46,025 bases of DNA from Bradyrhizobium sp. NAS96.2 (GCF_001908235.1 NZ_LGHK01000135.1:1-46025); one strand, 5' to 3'; shown: positions 14,755 through 23,669, numbered from the stretch's first letter. Numbers and translations are program-made. Notes: generated by a model from the sequence alone, not told the origin.

Positions 14755-17700
14755 ACGTCTCCGCAGGTTTTATCCGCAAACCCGTCGCCACCGCCTTTTT
14801 GGCCATCGCCATCGTGCTGGTCGGCATGATCGCCTTCGTGCGGCTGCCGGTCTCGGCGCTGCCGACGGTGGACACCCCGACCATCCAGGTCACCGCGCAA
14901 CTGCCCGGCGCCGACCCGCAGACCATGGCCTCCTCGGTCGCGACGCCGCTGGAGCGGCAATTCGGCCAGATCGCCGGCCTGACCGGCATGAGCTCGAGCA
15001 GCGGGCTCGGCAACACCCAGATCACGCTGCAATTCGCGCTGAACCGCAGCGTCGATGCGGCCGCGCAGGACGTGCAGACCGCGATCGATGCGGCATCCGG
15101 GCAACTGCCCAAGACCATGCCGTCGCCGCCGACCTTCCACAAGGTCAATCCGGCCGACGTTCCGGTGCTGCTGATCGCGCTGACGTCGGACACCGAGCCG
15201 TTGACCAAGGTCGACGACTATGCCGACAGCATCCTGGCGCAGAAATTGTCGCAGGTGCCGGGCGTCTCGCTCGTCACCATCGGCGGCATGCAGAAGCCCT
15301 CGATCCGGGTGCAGGTCAATCCGGCCAAGCTCGCCGCCGCAGGAATCAATCTCGAGCAGTTGCGCACCACGCTCGGCAACATCACCGTGAACCAGCCCAA
15401 GGGCGTGCTCTACGGCAGCCAGCAGGCCTATACGCTCGCCACCAACGACCAGGTGCTCAACGCGAGCAAATATGACGATCTGATCATCGCTTATCGCAAC
15501 GGTGCGCCGGTGCGCCTGCGAGACATCGGGCACGCCGTGGTGGCGGCCGAGGACGTCACGCTGCACGGCTGGTACAACGACAAGCCCGCAGTTATCCTCG
15601 CGATCCAGCGCCAGCCCGGTGCCAACGTGATCAGCACGGTCGACGGCATCAAGAAGCTGCTGCCGCAGCTGGTGTCGAGCCTGCCGTCCGACATAAAGGT
15701 GACGATCGCCTCGGACCGTACGCAGACCATCCGCGCCAGCGTCGCCGACGTTCAGCTCACCCTGGTGCTGACCATCGCGCTGGTGGTCGGCGTGATCTTC
15801 CTGTTCCTGCGCAATCTGTGGGCGACCATCATCCCCGCGGTCTCGGTCCCGATCTCGCTGATCGGCACCTTCGGCGTGATGTATCTGCTCAACTACAGCC
15901 TCGACAATCTGTCGCTGATGGGCCTGTCGATCGCGGTCGGCTTCGTCGTCGACGACGCCATCGTGATGATCGAGAACATCTCGCGGCACATCGAGGAAGG
16001 CCTCTCTCCAATGCAGGCCGCCTTGAAGGGCGCCGGCGAGATCGGCTTCACGATCATTTCGATCTCGGTCTCGCTGATCGCGGTGTTCATTCCGCTGCTG
16101 CTGATGGGCGGCGTGATCGGCCGCATGTTCCAGGAATTCGCCGTCACCGTGTGCGTTGCCATCGTGGTGTCGGTGATCGTCTCGGTCACGCTGACGCCGA
16201 TGATGTGCGCGTATCTGCTGTCGCCACATCGGGGTGCCGGTGCCGGCGTGGTATCAGGCACGCTGGAACGGGGCTTCGTCGCGATCCAGGCGGCCTATGA
16301 GGCCGTGTTGGCCGCAGCGCTGCGCTACAAAGCGACGACCCTGTTGATCATGCTGGCAAGCGTCGCAGTAACCGGCCTGCTGTTCGTGGGTATTCCCAAG
16401 GGCTTCTTCCCGCAGCAGGACACCGGCTTGATCACCGGCATCACGGAAGCCGCAGCGGACATCTCGCCGGCGCAGATGGCGGCGCTGCAACGCAGCGTCA
16501 TCGACGTCATTTCCAAAAACCCCTCGGTCGCCAACGCGACCGGCTATATCGGACCGGGCGGCCCGACCGTGACCGAGAACAACGGCCGCCTGTTCGTGCT
16601 GCTGAAGCCGCGTGCCGAACGCAATGCGTCCGCCGATCAGGTGATCCGGCAGCTCGACACCGCGCTGCAGAAGATCAAGGGCATGTCGGTGTTCATGCAG
16701 GCGACGCAGGACATCAATCTCGCCAGCCGGCTGTCCAAGACGCAGTATCAGTTCACCCTCACCGACGTGAACCAGGACGAGCTCAATCTGTGGGCCGGCA
16801 AGCTGTATCAGAAGCTGAAGACGTTGCCGGAACTGGCCGACGTCGCGACCGACCAGGCCAACGCCGCGCGTCAGCTCAAGCTGCAGATCGACCGCGACGC
16901 CGCCTCCCGACTTGGCATCGATCCGGCCGCGGTCGACAACACGCTCTATGATTCATTCGGCCAGCGTCATGTCGCCCAGCTGTTCACGGCGCTCAACACC
17001 TACTACGTGATCCTGGAGGTCGATCCGTCGTTCCAGCTCGGCCCCTACGCGCTCAACCGCATCTATGTCCGCTCGTCCGCGGGGACGATGGTGCCCCTGA
17101 GCCAGATCGCGAGCATCGACTACGGCACCGCGCCACTCTCGGTGAATCATCAGAGCCAGTTTCCGGCGGTGACGCTGAGCTTCAACCTGGCGCCGGGGAC
17201 GGCGGTGGGGACCGCGGTCGCGGCGGTCCAGAAGGCGACCGCCGACCTGCACGTGCCGTCGACCGTCGTCACCAGCTTCCAAGGCAATGCGCAGGCGTTC
17301 CAGGCGGCGCTCGGCAGCACGCCGATCCTGATCCTCGCCGCGGTGGTCGCCGTCTATCTGATCCTCGGCATGCTCTATGAAAGCACGATCCATCCGATCA
17401 CGATCCTCTCGACCCTGCCGTCCGCCGGGCTCGGCGCGCTGCTCGCGCTGTGGGCCTTCGGCTTCGGGCTCGACGTGATCGGGCTGGTCGGCATCATCCT
17501 GCTGATCGGCATCGTGCAGAAGAACGGCATCATGCTCATCGATTTCGCGCTGGAGGCCGAGCGCCACCAGCACCTCTCCGCCGAACAGTCGGTCTACATG
17601 GCCTGCCGGGCGCGGTTCCGGCCGATCCTGATGACGACGATGTGCGCCATGCTCGGCGGCGTCCCGCTGATGATCGGCACCGGCACCGGATCGGAGCTGC

Positions 17701-17870
17701 GCGAGCCGCTCGGCTTTGCCATCGTCGGCGGACTGATCGTCTCGCAGCTGATGACGCTGTTCACGACGCCGGTCGTGTACATCTATCTCGACAGGCTGAG
17801 CCGGTCGTTAGCCAACCTGCGTAGAGGTGCGCGGAAGGCCGCGCCGCACGAACCTGAGGCGGCCTTGTGA
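14751..17870 (+). CDS. RND-family proton-driven efflux pump (HAE1/MdtB-C-like)
   Basis: A 1039-residue trimeric inner-membrane pump with 12 helices and two large periplasmic loops. It starts MNVSAGFIRKPVATAFL. The proton-relay aspartates lie in TM4 (VGFVVDDAIVMIENISRHIE). The large second loop begins after GLLFVGIPKGFFPQQDTG, a pattern close to MdtB/MdtC-type pumps. TM10-11 contain GLVGIILLIGIVQKNGIMLID. Length is standard. The ATG overlaps the adaptor stop (ATGA). An open frame extends upstream to 14427 but lies inside the adaptor gene. The gene ends 19 bp from the convergent SURF1 gene. Substrates are not predictable. Confidence 0.95.
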   Translation: MNVSAGFIRKPVATAFLAIAIVLVGMIAFVRLPVSALPTVDTPTIQVTAQLPGADPQTMASSVATPLERQFGQIAGLTGMSSSSGLGNTQITLQFALNRSVDAAAQDVQTAIDAASGQLPKTMPSPPTFHKVNPADVPVLLIALTSDTEPLTKVDDYADSILAQKLSQVPGVSLVTIGGMQKPSIRVQVNPAKLAAAGINLEQLRTTLGNITVNQPKGVLYGSQQAYTLATNDQVLNASKYDDLIIAYRNGAPVRLRDIGHAVVAAEDVTLHGWYNDKPAVILAIQRQPGANVISTVDGIKKLLPQLVSSLPSDIKVTIASDRTQTIRASVADVQLTLVLTIALVVGVIFLFLRNLWATIIPAVSVPISLIGTFGVMYLLNYSLDNLSLMGLSIAVGFVVDDAIVMIENISRHIEEGLSPMQAALKGAGEIGFTIISISVSLIAVFIPLLLMGGVIGRMFQEFAVTVCVAIVVSVIVSVTLTPMMCAYLLSPHRGAGAGVVSGTLERGFVAIQAAYEAVLAAALRYKATTLLIMLASVAVTGLLFVGIPKGFFPQQDTGLITGITEAAADISPAQMAALQRSVIDVISKNPSVANATGYIGPGGPTVTENNGRLFVLLKPRAERNASADQVIRQLDTALQKIKGMSVFMQATQDINLASRLSKTQYQFTLTDVNQDELNLWAGKLYQKLKTLPELADVATDQANAARQLKLQIDRDAASRLGIDPAAVDNTLYDSFGQRHVAQLFTALNTYYVILEVDPSFQLGPYALNRIYVRSSAGTMVPLSQIASIDYGTAPLSVNHQSQFPAVTLSFNLAPGTAVGTAVAAVQKATADLHVPSTVVTSFQGNAQAFQAALGSTPILILAAVVAVYLILGMLYESTIHPITILSTLPSAGLGALLALWAFGFGLDVIGLVGIILLIGIVQKNGIMLIDFALEAERHQHLSAEQSVYMACRARFRPILMTTMCAMLGGVPLMIGTGTGSELREPLGFAIVGGLIVSQLMTLFTTPVVYIYLDRLSRSLANLRRGARKAAPHEPEAAL

Positions 17871-17889
17871 CCTGTGCCGAGAACTCGTC

Positions 17890-18663
17890 TCAACCCGCAC
17901 GGCGGCGCTGGCCGCGCCACCACAGGCCGAAGGCGATCGTGACCGCGGCGGCGAGCGAGAACCAGGTGATGGCGTACTGCATGTGGTCGTCCTTGAGACG
18001 CACCTTGAGCGGCCCGGGCTTCGGTGTGCCGCTGTCGGGCACCGGCGCCTCGAGGTCGATATAGAACGGCGCGACCTTAGCGCCATCTTGCCCCCAGCCG
18101 AGCGCCTGCGCCATCGCGCGATGATCGCGCACGAACCACAGCCGCTTCGCCGGATCTTTCTTGGGCGTCAGCCGGCCCGGCGGCTCGGGAAAGCGGATAT
18201 AGCCGGTGAGCTCGACCGGCGTGCCGGTGACGAGGCGCCCGGTGACGCGATCCTCGAAGGCGCGGTCCTGCATCGTGTTCTGCACGAAGCCGGTGTTGAT
18301 CACCACGGTCTCGCCGCTGGCGAGTTTCGCCGGCAGGAACGCCCAGGTGCCGGGTCCCGAAACGTCGTCGCGCACCGCGGAGCCGGAGCTGAACACCATC
18401 GCGTCGGGCTGCTTCGCGTAGGTCGCGGTCAAAGTGACACGGCGGAATTCATCCTTGGCCGAGGTCACCGTGGGCCACGCCGACGGCGGCGGCAGCGCCT
18501 CGGTCGGGGCGGCCAGCCGCGCGTCGAGGGCTGCGATCAGCGCGTGCTTCTCGACCCGGCGCTGCAATTGCCAGACGCCGAGGGCGATGAACACCGCGAT
18601 CAGGATCAGCGTGAAAATGCCGAAGCCGGCCGCGCTCGGCCGACGAGTCTCACTTTCATTCAT
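17890..18663 (-). CDS. SURF1-family cytochrome oxidase assembly protein
   Basis: A 257-residue membrane protein with the two-helix SURF1 plan. TM1 is near residues 13-33 (FGIFTLILIAVFIALGVWQL, including the family GxWQ-xxR motif), then a large periplasmic domain (PFYIDLEAPVP), and TM2 near the C-terminus (ITWFSLAAAVTIAFGLWW). SURF1 helps insert heme a into subunit I of the aa3 oxidase. The ATG at 18663 overlaps the DUF983 stop by four bases; longer frames upstream run through the DUF983 gene. Last gene of the cta cluster in this window. Confidence 0.92.
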   Translation of the reverse strand: MNESETRRPSAAGFGIFTLILIAVFIALGVWQLQRRVEKHALIAALDARLAAPTEALPPPSAWPTVTSAKDEFRRVTLTATYAKQPDAMVFSSGSAVRDDVSGPGTWAFLPAKLASGETVVINTGFVQNTMQDRAFEDRVTGRLVTGTPVELTGYIRFPEPPGRLTPKKDPAKRLWFVRDHRAMAQALGWGQDGAKVAPFYIDLEAPVPDSGTPKPGPLKVRLKDDHMQYAITWFSLAAAVTIAFGLWWRGQRRRAG

Positions 18664-19046
18664 TTCGGGTCGCGCTCGATCAGTTGGCCTTCGGCGGCCT
18701 TGTGGTGGAATTGCAGCGCGATCAGCAGCGCCTTCATCGAGCGCAGCGGCAGGATCGTCGTGATCACGATCAGCGGCAGCCACAGCGCGGCGTGCACCCA
18801 GAACGGCGGCTGGTACTTCACCTCGACGATCAACGCCGCCGCGACGACGATGGCGCCGGCCAGCATGATGATGAAGATCGCCGGGCCGTCTCCGGCATCG
18901 ATGAAGCTATAGTCGAGGCCGCAGGCCTCACAACGCGGCGCCAGGGTCAGGAAGCCGGAATAGAGCTTGCCCTTGCCGCAGCGCGGGCAGCGGCAGGCGA
19001 TGCCGCGGATCGCGCTTTCGGTCACGGTGGGCGGGGTGTCGGTCAT
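18660..19046 (-). CDS. DUF983 zinc-ribbon membrane protein
   Basis: A 128-residue protein with an N-terminal zinc ribbon (CRCPRCGKGKLYSGFL, then CEACGLDYS) and two membrane helices (IFIIMLAGAIVVAAALIVEV and the WLPLIVITTILPL region). DUF983 proteins are regularly found in alphaproteobacterial cytochrome oxidase clusters; the molecular role is not established. It lies between coxC and SURF1, and is coupled to SURF1 by an ATGA overlap. Confidence 0.88.
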   Translation of the reverse strand: MTDTPPTVTESAIRGIACRCPRCGKGKLYSGFLTLAPRCEACGLDYSFIDAGDGPAIFIIMLAGAIVVAAALIVEVKYQPPFWVHAALWLPLIVITTILPLRSMKALLIALQFHHKAAEGQLIERDPK

Positions 19047-19066
19047 CGGTTCTCTTCAAAAAGCAG

Positions 19067-19092
19067 AAGGGGCGGCCATCTGGCCGCCCCTT
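19067..19092 (-). terminator. Hairpin between coxC and the DUF983 gene
   Basis: AAGGGGCGGCC (19067-19077) pairs perfectly with GGCCGCCCCTT (19082-19092), loop ATCT. On the minus strand, transcription from coxC meets this stem 21 bases after the stop, and a run of five T follows eight bases later. It may lower expression of DUF983 and SURF1 relative to the structural subunits. Confidence 0.65.
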
Positions 19093-19113
19093 GTTAGCAC
19101 GTCGGCCTGCGCT

Positions 19114-20010
19114 TTAGTGGGCGCCGTGGGCCATGGACTCGGCGCCGTGACCCCAGACGTAGATGCAGATGAACAGGAACAGCCAGACCACGTCGACGAA
19201 GTGCCAGTACCAGGCGGCGAACTCGAAGCCGAGGTGCTGCTTCGGCGTGAAGTGGCCGGCATAGGCGCGGATCAGGCAGACCAGCAGGAAGATGGTGCCG
19301 ACCAGCACGTGGAAGCCGTGGAACCCGGTCGCCATGAAGAAGGTCGCGCCATAGACGTTGCCGCCGAACGAGAACGTCGCATGGGCGTATTCATAGGCCT
19401 GCACGCAGGTGAAGCAGGCGCCGAGGATCACGGTGAGGATCAGGCCCTGCTTGAGGCCCTGGCGGTCGTTCTCCAGCAGCGCATGGTGCGCCCAGGTGAC
19501 GGTGGTGCCCGAGGTCAGCAGCAGCAGGGTGTTGAGCAGCGGCAGATGCCAGGGGTCGAAGGTCTCGATGCCGTGCGGCGGCCAGGTGCCGGGCACCGAG
19601 CAGGCGCCCATCGCCGTGCCGGCGCCGCAGCCGAACACCGCGTCGCGGGTGGCGTGCACCGCATCAGCCGGGAACAGCGCCGAGTTGAAGAAGGCCCAGA
19701 ACCAGGCGACGAAGAACATCACTTCGGAGGCGATGAACAGGATCATGCCGTAGCGGTGGCTGATCTGCACCACGCGGGTGTGGTCGCCCTTGTACTGGGC
19801 TTCCTTGATCACGTCGCCCCACCAGCTCGCCATGGTGTAGAGCACGCCGATGGTGCCGATGCCGAACACGATCGGCGCGGCAGAGTACATGTGGTGCATC
19901 CAGCCGATCGCACCGAACGCCATGATGAAGGCCGAGATCGAGCCGACCACGGGCCACGGGCTCGGGTCGACGAGATGATAGTCGTGATGCTTGACTTGCG
20001 CCTCAGCCAT
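19114..20010 (-). CDS. coxC: Cytochrome c oxidase subunit III (aa3 type)
   Basis: A 298-residue subunit with seven membrane helices, beginning MAEAQVKHHDYHLVDPSPWP. Typical features are HRYGMILFIASEVMFFVAWF (TM3, with the conserved Glu) and the C-terminal HFVDVVWLFLFICIYVWG. Subunit III stabilises subunits I and II and keeps proton uptake active. The ATG at 20010 has GGAGAG upstream; an earlier in-frame start at 20037 would cover that site. It follows ctaG after a gap filled by a palindromic repeat. Confidence 0.96.
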   Translation of the reverse strand: MAEAQVKHHDYHLVDPSPWPVVGSISAFIMAFGAIGWMHHMYSAAPIVFGIGTIGVLYTMASWWGDVIKEAQYKGDHTRVVQISHRYGMILFIASEVMFFVAWFWAFFNSALFPADAVHATRDAVFGCGAGTAMGACSVPGTWPPHGIETFDPWHLPLLNTLLLLTSGTTVTWAHHALLENDRQGLKQGLILTVILGACFTCVQAYEYAHATFSFGGNVYGATFFMATGFHGFHVLVGTIFLLVCLIRAYAGHFTPKQHLGFEFAAWYWHFVDVVWLFLFICIYVWGHGAESMAHGAH

Positions 20011-20069
20011 TGCCGTCTCTCCATTCGCGTGCCGCAAGGCACGTCTTAATCTTAAATTCCAGTCTCTTC

Positions 20070-20115
20070 AGCATGATCTTCTCGGAAAACCGGTCCCACT
20101 GTTCCGGATCATGCT
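20070..20115. repeat. GATC-type palindromic repeat abutting the ctaG stop codon
   Basis: AGCATGATC (20070-20078) and GATCATGCT (20107-20115) are exact inverted ends around GGAAAACCGGT-containing sequence. Related copies lie at 24940-24983 and 41914-41981. The right end touches the ctaG stop codon (20116-20118). It fills most of the ctaG-coxC gap. Confidence 0.8.
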
Positions 20116-20745
20116 CTAGCCGCCCTTGCGCTGCTCCGCCTCGCCGGCCGCCACGGGCTTCGGCGCGGCGTCGCGCACGGGGAAGAAGGTGTAGGACAAA
20201 GTGATCGTCTTCAGCGTGTCGTTCTCGCTGTCCTTGGCCAGCGCCGGATCGACATAGAACACCACGGCCATCTCGCGCTTCTCGCCCGGCGCCATGGTCT
20301 GTTCGGTGAAGCAGAAGCAGTTGATCTTCTGGAAATAGGCGCCGACCGTCAGCGGCGCGACGTTGTAGGCGGCCTGGCCGGTGGTGGTGCGGGCCGACTG
20401 GTTGGTCACGGTGTAATAGACGGTGACGACCTGGCCGATCTTGACGTCGATCGTGTTCTGCTCGGCCTCGAACTTCCAGGGCAGGCCCGGCGCGACGTTG
20501 GAATCGAAGCTGACCGAAATGGTGCGCTCGAGCGGCGCATCCGTCGGCACCGCGGTCGCGACCTGGGTGGTGCCGTTGAATCCGGTGGTGCGGCAGAACC
20601 AGTTGTAGAACGGCACGGCGGCGTAGGACGCGCCGACCATCAGCACCACCACGAAGCCGCAGATCGAGGCGACCAGCGCATCGCGCGTCAGCATGCGGCG
20701 CGTGACCCTGGCGCCCTTACCCTGTTGCGGCTTCTGGTTCGCCAT
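20116..20745 (-). CDS. ctaG: Cytochrome c oxidase copper-delivery protein CtaG/Cox11
   Basis: A 209-residue Cox11 protein that delivers copper to the CuB site of subunit I. It has one N-terminal membrane anchor (ALVASICGFVVVLMVGASYAA) and then a periplasmic immunoglobulin-like domain. The copper motif KINCFCFTEQTMAPGE is intact, and FYNWFCRTTGFNG is the conserved post-anchor Cys region. The start at 20745 (MANQKPQQGKG) is chosen because the upstream open frame overlaps coxF and ctaB. It ends at the edge of a palindromic repeat. Confidence 0.95.
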   Translation of the reverse strand: MANQKPQQGKGARVTRRMLTRDALVASICGFVVVLMVGASYAAVPFYNWFCRTTGFNGTTQVATAVPTDAPLERTISVSFDSNVAPGLPWKFEAEQNTIDVKIGQVVTVYYTVTNQSARTTTGQAAYNVAPLTVGAYFQKINCFCFTEQTMAPGEKREMAVVFYVDPALAKDSENDTLKTITLSYTFFPVRDAAPKPVAAGEAEQRKGG

Positions 20746-20750
20746 CTCGC

Positions 20751-20915
20751 TCACAGCGGCCGCACCAGCACGGCCGGCCCCTTGACCAGAGTGACCGCGA
20801 AGAACAGCACCACCATGACGCCGAGCGCGAGCGCAATCGCGATCGAGCGGTGGCGGCGGCTCTTGAGCTGCGCCTCGGTGAGGACGATGCCTTCTGGTTC
20901 GTTCTTGTCGTCCAT
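20751..20915 (-). CDS. coxF: CoxF, small membrane protein of the oxidase cluster
   Basis: A 54-residue protein with one membrane helix (SIAIALALGVMVVLFFAVTLV) after a charged cytoplasmic lead (EAQLKSRRHRS). It sits between ctaB and ctaG, the usual position of coxF in rhizobial oxidase clusters. It may help assembly; no activity is known to me. GGGA is five bases before the ATG at 20915. A start at 20939 would add eight residues. Confidence 0.82.
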   Translation of the reverse strand: MDDKNEPEGIVLTEAQLKSRRHRSIAIALALGVMVVLFFAVTLVKGPAVLVRPL

Positions 20916-20953
20916 CGCTATCCCGTGCGCCCCCATCTCGCCCCCCGGCGTCC

Positions 20954-21892
20954 CTATCCGATGATGATGGGCAGGATCGCGCGGACCACGACCTCGGCGA
21001 GGAGGACGGCGAACAGCGCGAACAGATAAAGGATCGAGAAGGCGAACAGCCGGCGCGTGGCACGGTTGGCCACAACACCTTCGCGGCGGCGATAGACCTC
21101 GATGGCGAGCCACAGCATGCCGGCGCCTGCTACCAGCGAGGTGACGCCGTAGATCGCATCGAAATAACCGAGCGGCCAGGGCGCCAGCGCGATCGCGACC
21201 AGCACGATGGTGTAGAGCAGGATCTGCAGGCGGGTCGCGTCGGGACCGGCGACCACCGGCAGCATCGGGATGCCCGCGCGCGCATAGTCGTCGCAGCGGA
21301 ACAGCGCCAGCGCCCAGAAATGCGGCGGGGTCCAGAAGAAGATGATCAGGAACAGCAGGATCGGCTCGACCGAGAGCGAGCCGGTCGCGGCGGCCCACGC
21401 CACCACCGGCGGCAGCGCACCGGCGGCACCGCCGATCACGATGTTCTGCGCGGTCCAGCGCTTCAGCAACATCGTGTAGATCACGGCATAGAAGAAGATG
21501 GTGAAGGCAAGCAGCGCGCCCGCCACCCAGTTGACCAGGATGCCGAGCGTCATCACCGAGAAGAAGGCGAGCGTCAGGCCGAACGCGTACGCCTCGGCCG
21601 GGGTGATCCGGCCGCGCGGGATCGGCCGGTTGGCGGTGCGCGTCATCAACGCGTCGACGTCGCTCTCATAGGCCATGTTGAGCGCGCCAGAGGCGCCGGC
21701 GCCGACCGCGATGCAGAGGATCGAGGTGAATGCCAGCACCGGATGCACGTGCACCGGCGCGATCATCAGCCCGACCAGCGCGGTGAAGATCACCAGCGAC
21801 ATCACGCGCGGCTTCAAGAGCGCGATGTAGTCGCCCACTTCGGCCTCGGATATCCGGGGCAGCTCGATGGCGTTGTGATCGACAACCGACAA
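20954..21892 (-). CDS. ctaB: Protoheme IX farnesyltransferase (heme O synthase)
   Basis: A 312-residue polytopic UbiA-type prenyltransferase that makes heme O from heme B for the aa3 oxidase. The allylic diphosphate motif NMAYESDVDALMTRTANRP is present, as is the first conserved segment YIALLKPRVMSLVIFTA. The start codon is TTG at 21892; the next in-frame ATG falls inside the first conserved motif and would truncate the protein, so TTG is most likely. No strong Shine-Dalgarno is seen. It follows ctaD across a GC hairpin. Confidence 0.93.
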   Translation of the reverse strand: MSVVDHNAIELPRISEAEVGDYIALLKPRVMSLVIFTALVGLMIAPVHVHPVLAFTSILCIAVGAGASGALNMAYESDVDALMTRTANRPIPRGRITPAEAYAFGLTLAFFSVMTLGILVNWVAGALLAFTIFFYAVIYTMLLKRWTAQNIVIGGAAGALPPVVAWAAATGSLSVEPILLFLIIFFWTPPHFWALALFRCDDYARAGIPMLPVVAGPDATRLQILLYTIVLVAIALAPWPLGYFDAIYGVTSLVAGAGMLWLAIEVYRRREGVVANRATRRLFAFSILYLFALFAVLLAEVVVRAILPIIIG

Positions 21893-21921
21893 GATCAGGT
21901 CTCACTTCTCTTAAGTAAAGG

Positions 21922-21946
21922 CGCGGCGCACCCAAGGTGCGCCGCG
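21922..21946 (-). terminator. GC hairpin between ctaD and ctaB
   Basis: CGCGGCGCACC (21922-21932) pairs with GGTGCGCCGCG (21936-21946), loop CAA. It begins 12 bp after the ctaD stop on the minus strand. The downstream sequence is CCTTTACTT, a weak T-run. Likely a partial terminator or an mRNA-stabilising stem that lets subunit I be made in excess of the assembly factors. Confidence 0.6.
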
Positions 21947-21957
21947 TTGTCTTGGAC

Positions 21958-23574
21958 TTACTGCACGCGGGGCAGCACTTCGAACTGATGGAACGGCGGC
22001 GGCGAGGTCAGCGTCCACTCCAGCGTGGTCGCACCCGCACCCCACGGATTGTTCGCGGCCTGCTCCTTGCGGACAAAGGCATCGATCACGCCGTAGATGA
22101 AGATCAGCACGCCGACGCCGGAGATGTAGGAGCCCCAGGAGGAGATCAGGTTCCAGCCGGCGAACGCATCCGGATAGTCGACATAGCGGCGCGGCATGCC
22201 CGACAGGCCGAGGAAGTGCTGCGGGAAGAACACCAGATTGACGCCGACGAAGGTGAACCAGAAGTGGGCCTTGGCGATCTTCTCCGAGTACATGTAGCCG
22301 AACATCTTCGGGAACCAGTAGTACCAGCCGGCGAAGATGCCGAACACGGCGCCGAGCGACAGCACGTAGTGGAAGTGCGCCACCACGTAGTAGGTGTCCT
22401 GCAGCACGCGGTCGACGCCGGCATTGGCCAGCACGACGCCGGTGACGCCGCCGACGGTGAACAGGAAGATGAAGCCGATCGCCCAGATCATCGGCGCCTT
22501 GAACTCGATCGAGCCGCCCCACATCGTGGCGATCCACGAGAAGATCTTCACGCCGGTCGGCACCGCGATCACCATCGTGGCGGCGACGAAATAGGCCTGC
22601 GTCGCCGACGACATGCCGACGGTGTACATGTGGTGCGCCCACACCACGAAGCCGATGCCGCCGATCGCGACCATGGCATAGGCCATGCCGAGATAGCCGA
22701 ACACGGGCTTGCGCGAGAAGGTGGAGACGATCTGGCTGATCATGCCGAAGGCGGGCAGGATCAGGATGTACACTTCGGGGTGGCCGAAGAACCAGAACAG
22801 ATGCTGAAACAGCACCGGATCGCCGCCGCCGTCAGCCGCAAAGAAGGTGGTGCCGAAATTGCGGTCGGTCAGCAGCATGGTGATCGCACCGGCGAGCACC
22901 GGCAGCGACAACAGCAGCAGGAACACCGTCACCAGGATCGACCACACGAACAGCGGCATCTTGTGCAGGGTCATGCCCGGCGCGCGCATGTTGAAGATCG
23001 TGGTGATGAAGTTGATGGCGCCGAGGATCGACGACGCACCGGCGAGATGTAGCGACAGGATCGCGAAGTCGACGGCCGGACCCGGATGGCCCGAGGTCGA
23101 CAGCGGCGCGTACATGGTCCAGCCGGCGCCGACGCCGTTGGCGCCCGGCTCACCCTCGACGAAGGTCGACAGCACCAGCAGCGCGAACGAGGCCGGCAGC
23201 AGCCAGAACGAGATGTTGTTCATGCGCGGGAACGCCATGTCCGGCGCGCCGATCATCAGCGGCACCATCCAGTTGCCGAACCCGCCGATCATCGCCGGCA
23301 TGACCATGAAGAAGATCATGATCAGACCGTGCGAGGTCACGAACACGTTATAGGTGTGCGTCTCGTGGAATATCTGGACGCCCGGGTACATCAACTCGGC
23401 ACGGATCGCGATCGACATCGCAGCACCGATGATGCCCGCGATCACCGCAAAGACCAGGTACATCGTACCGATGTCCTTGTGGTTCGTGGAGTAGAGATAA
23501 CGCCGCCATCCGGTCGGATGGTGGGCGTGATCATCATGGGCGTGATCGTCGTGTGTCGCTGCGCCTGTCGCCAT
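21958..23574 (-). CDS. ctaD: Cytochrome c oxidase subunit I (aa3 type)
   Basis: A 538-residue catalytic subunit with 12 helices that binds heme a and the heme a3-CuB centre. Visible ligand motifs include HPEVYILILPAFG (CuB His and the cross-linked Tyr), VWAHHMYTVGM (the His pair) and HFHYVLS (heme a/a3 His). The N-terminus is His/Asp-rich (HDDHAHDDHAHH) before YSTNHKDIGTMY. The ATG at 23574 has AGGA eight bases upstream; a TTG two codons earlier is less likely. It follows ctaC by 95 bp. Confidence 0.97.
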   Translation of the reverse strand: MATGAATHDDHAHDDHAHHPTGWRRYLYSTNHKDIGTMYLVFAVIAGIIGAAMSIAIRAELMYPGVQIFHETHTYNVFVTSHGLIMIFFMVMPAMIGGFGNWMVPLMIGAPDMAFPRMNNISFWLLPASFALLVLSTFVEGEPGANGVGAGWTMYAPLSTSGHPGPAVDFAILSLHLAGASSILGAINFITTIFNMRAPGMTLHKMPLFVWSILVTVFLLLLSLPVLAGAITMLLTDRNFGTTFFAADGGGDPVLFQHLFWFFGHPEVYILILPAFGMISQIVSTFSRKPVFGYLGMAYAMVAIGGIGFVVWAHHMYTVGMSSATQAYFVAATMVIAVPTGVKIFSWIATMWGGSIEFKAPMIWAIGFIFLFTVGGVTGVVLANAGVDRVLQDTYYVVAHFHYVLSLGAVFGIFAGWYYWFPKMFGYMYSEKIAKAHFWFTFVGVNLVFFPQHFLGLSGMPRRYVDYPDAFAGWNLISSWGSYISGVGVLIFIYGVIDAFVRKEQAANNPWGAGATTLEWTLTSPPPFHQFEVLPRVQ

Positions 23575-23669
23575 GTTCAAAATCCTGCCTTGCAGTCCCT
23601 CTCGGACCTTGCGGTCCCGTCGCCCTTATTCCATCCGTCGCAATAAGCCCTGGCTATTAAGCCTTGGGT

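Noticed and set aside
14652..16229. A 525-codon minus-strand frame opposite the RND pump
   Set aside because: Asp/His/Arg-rich shadow of a conserved pump gene.
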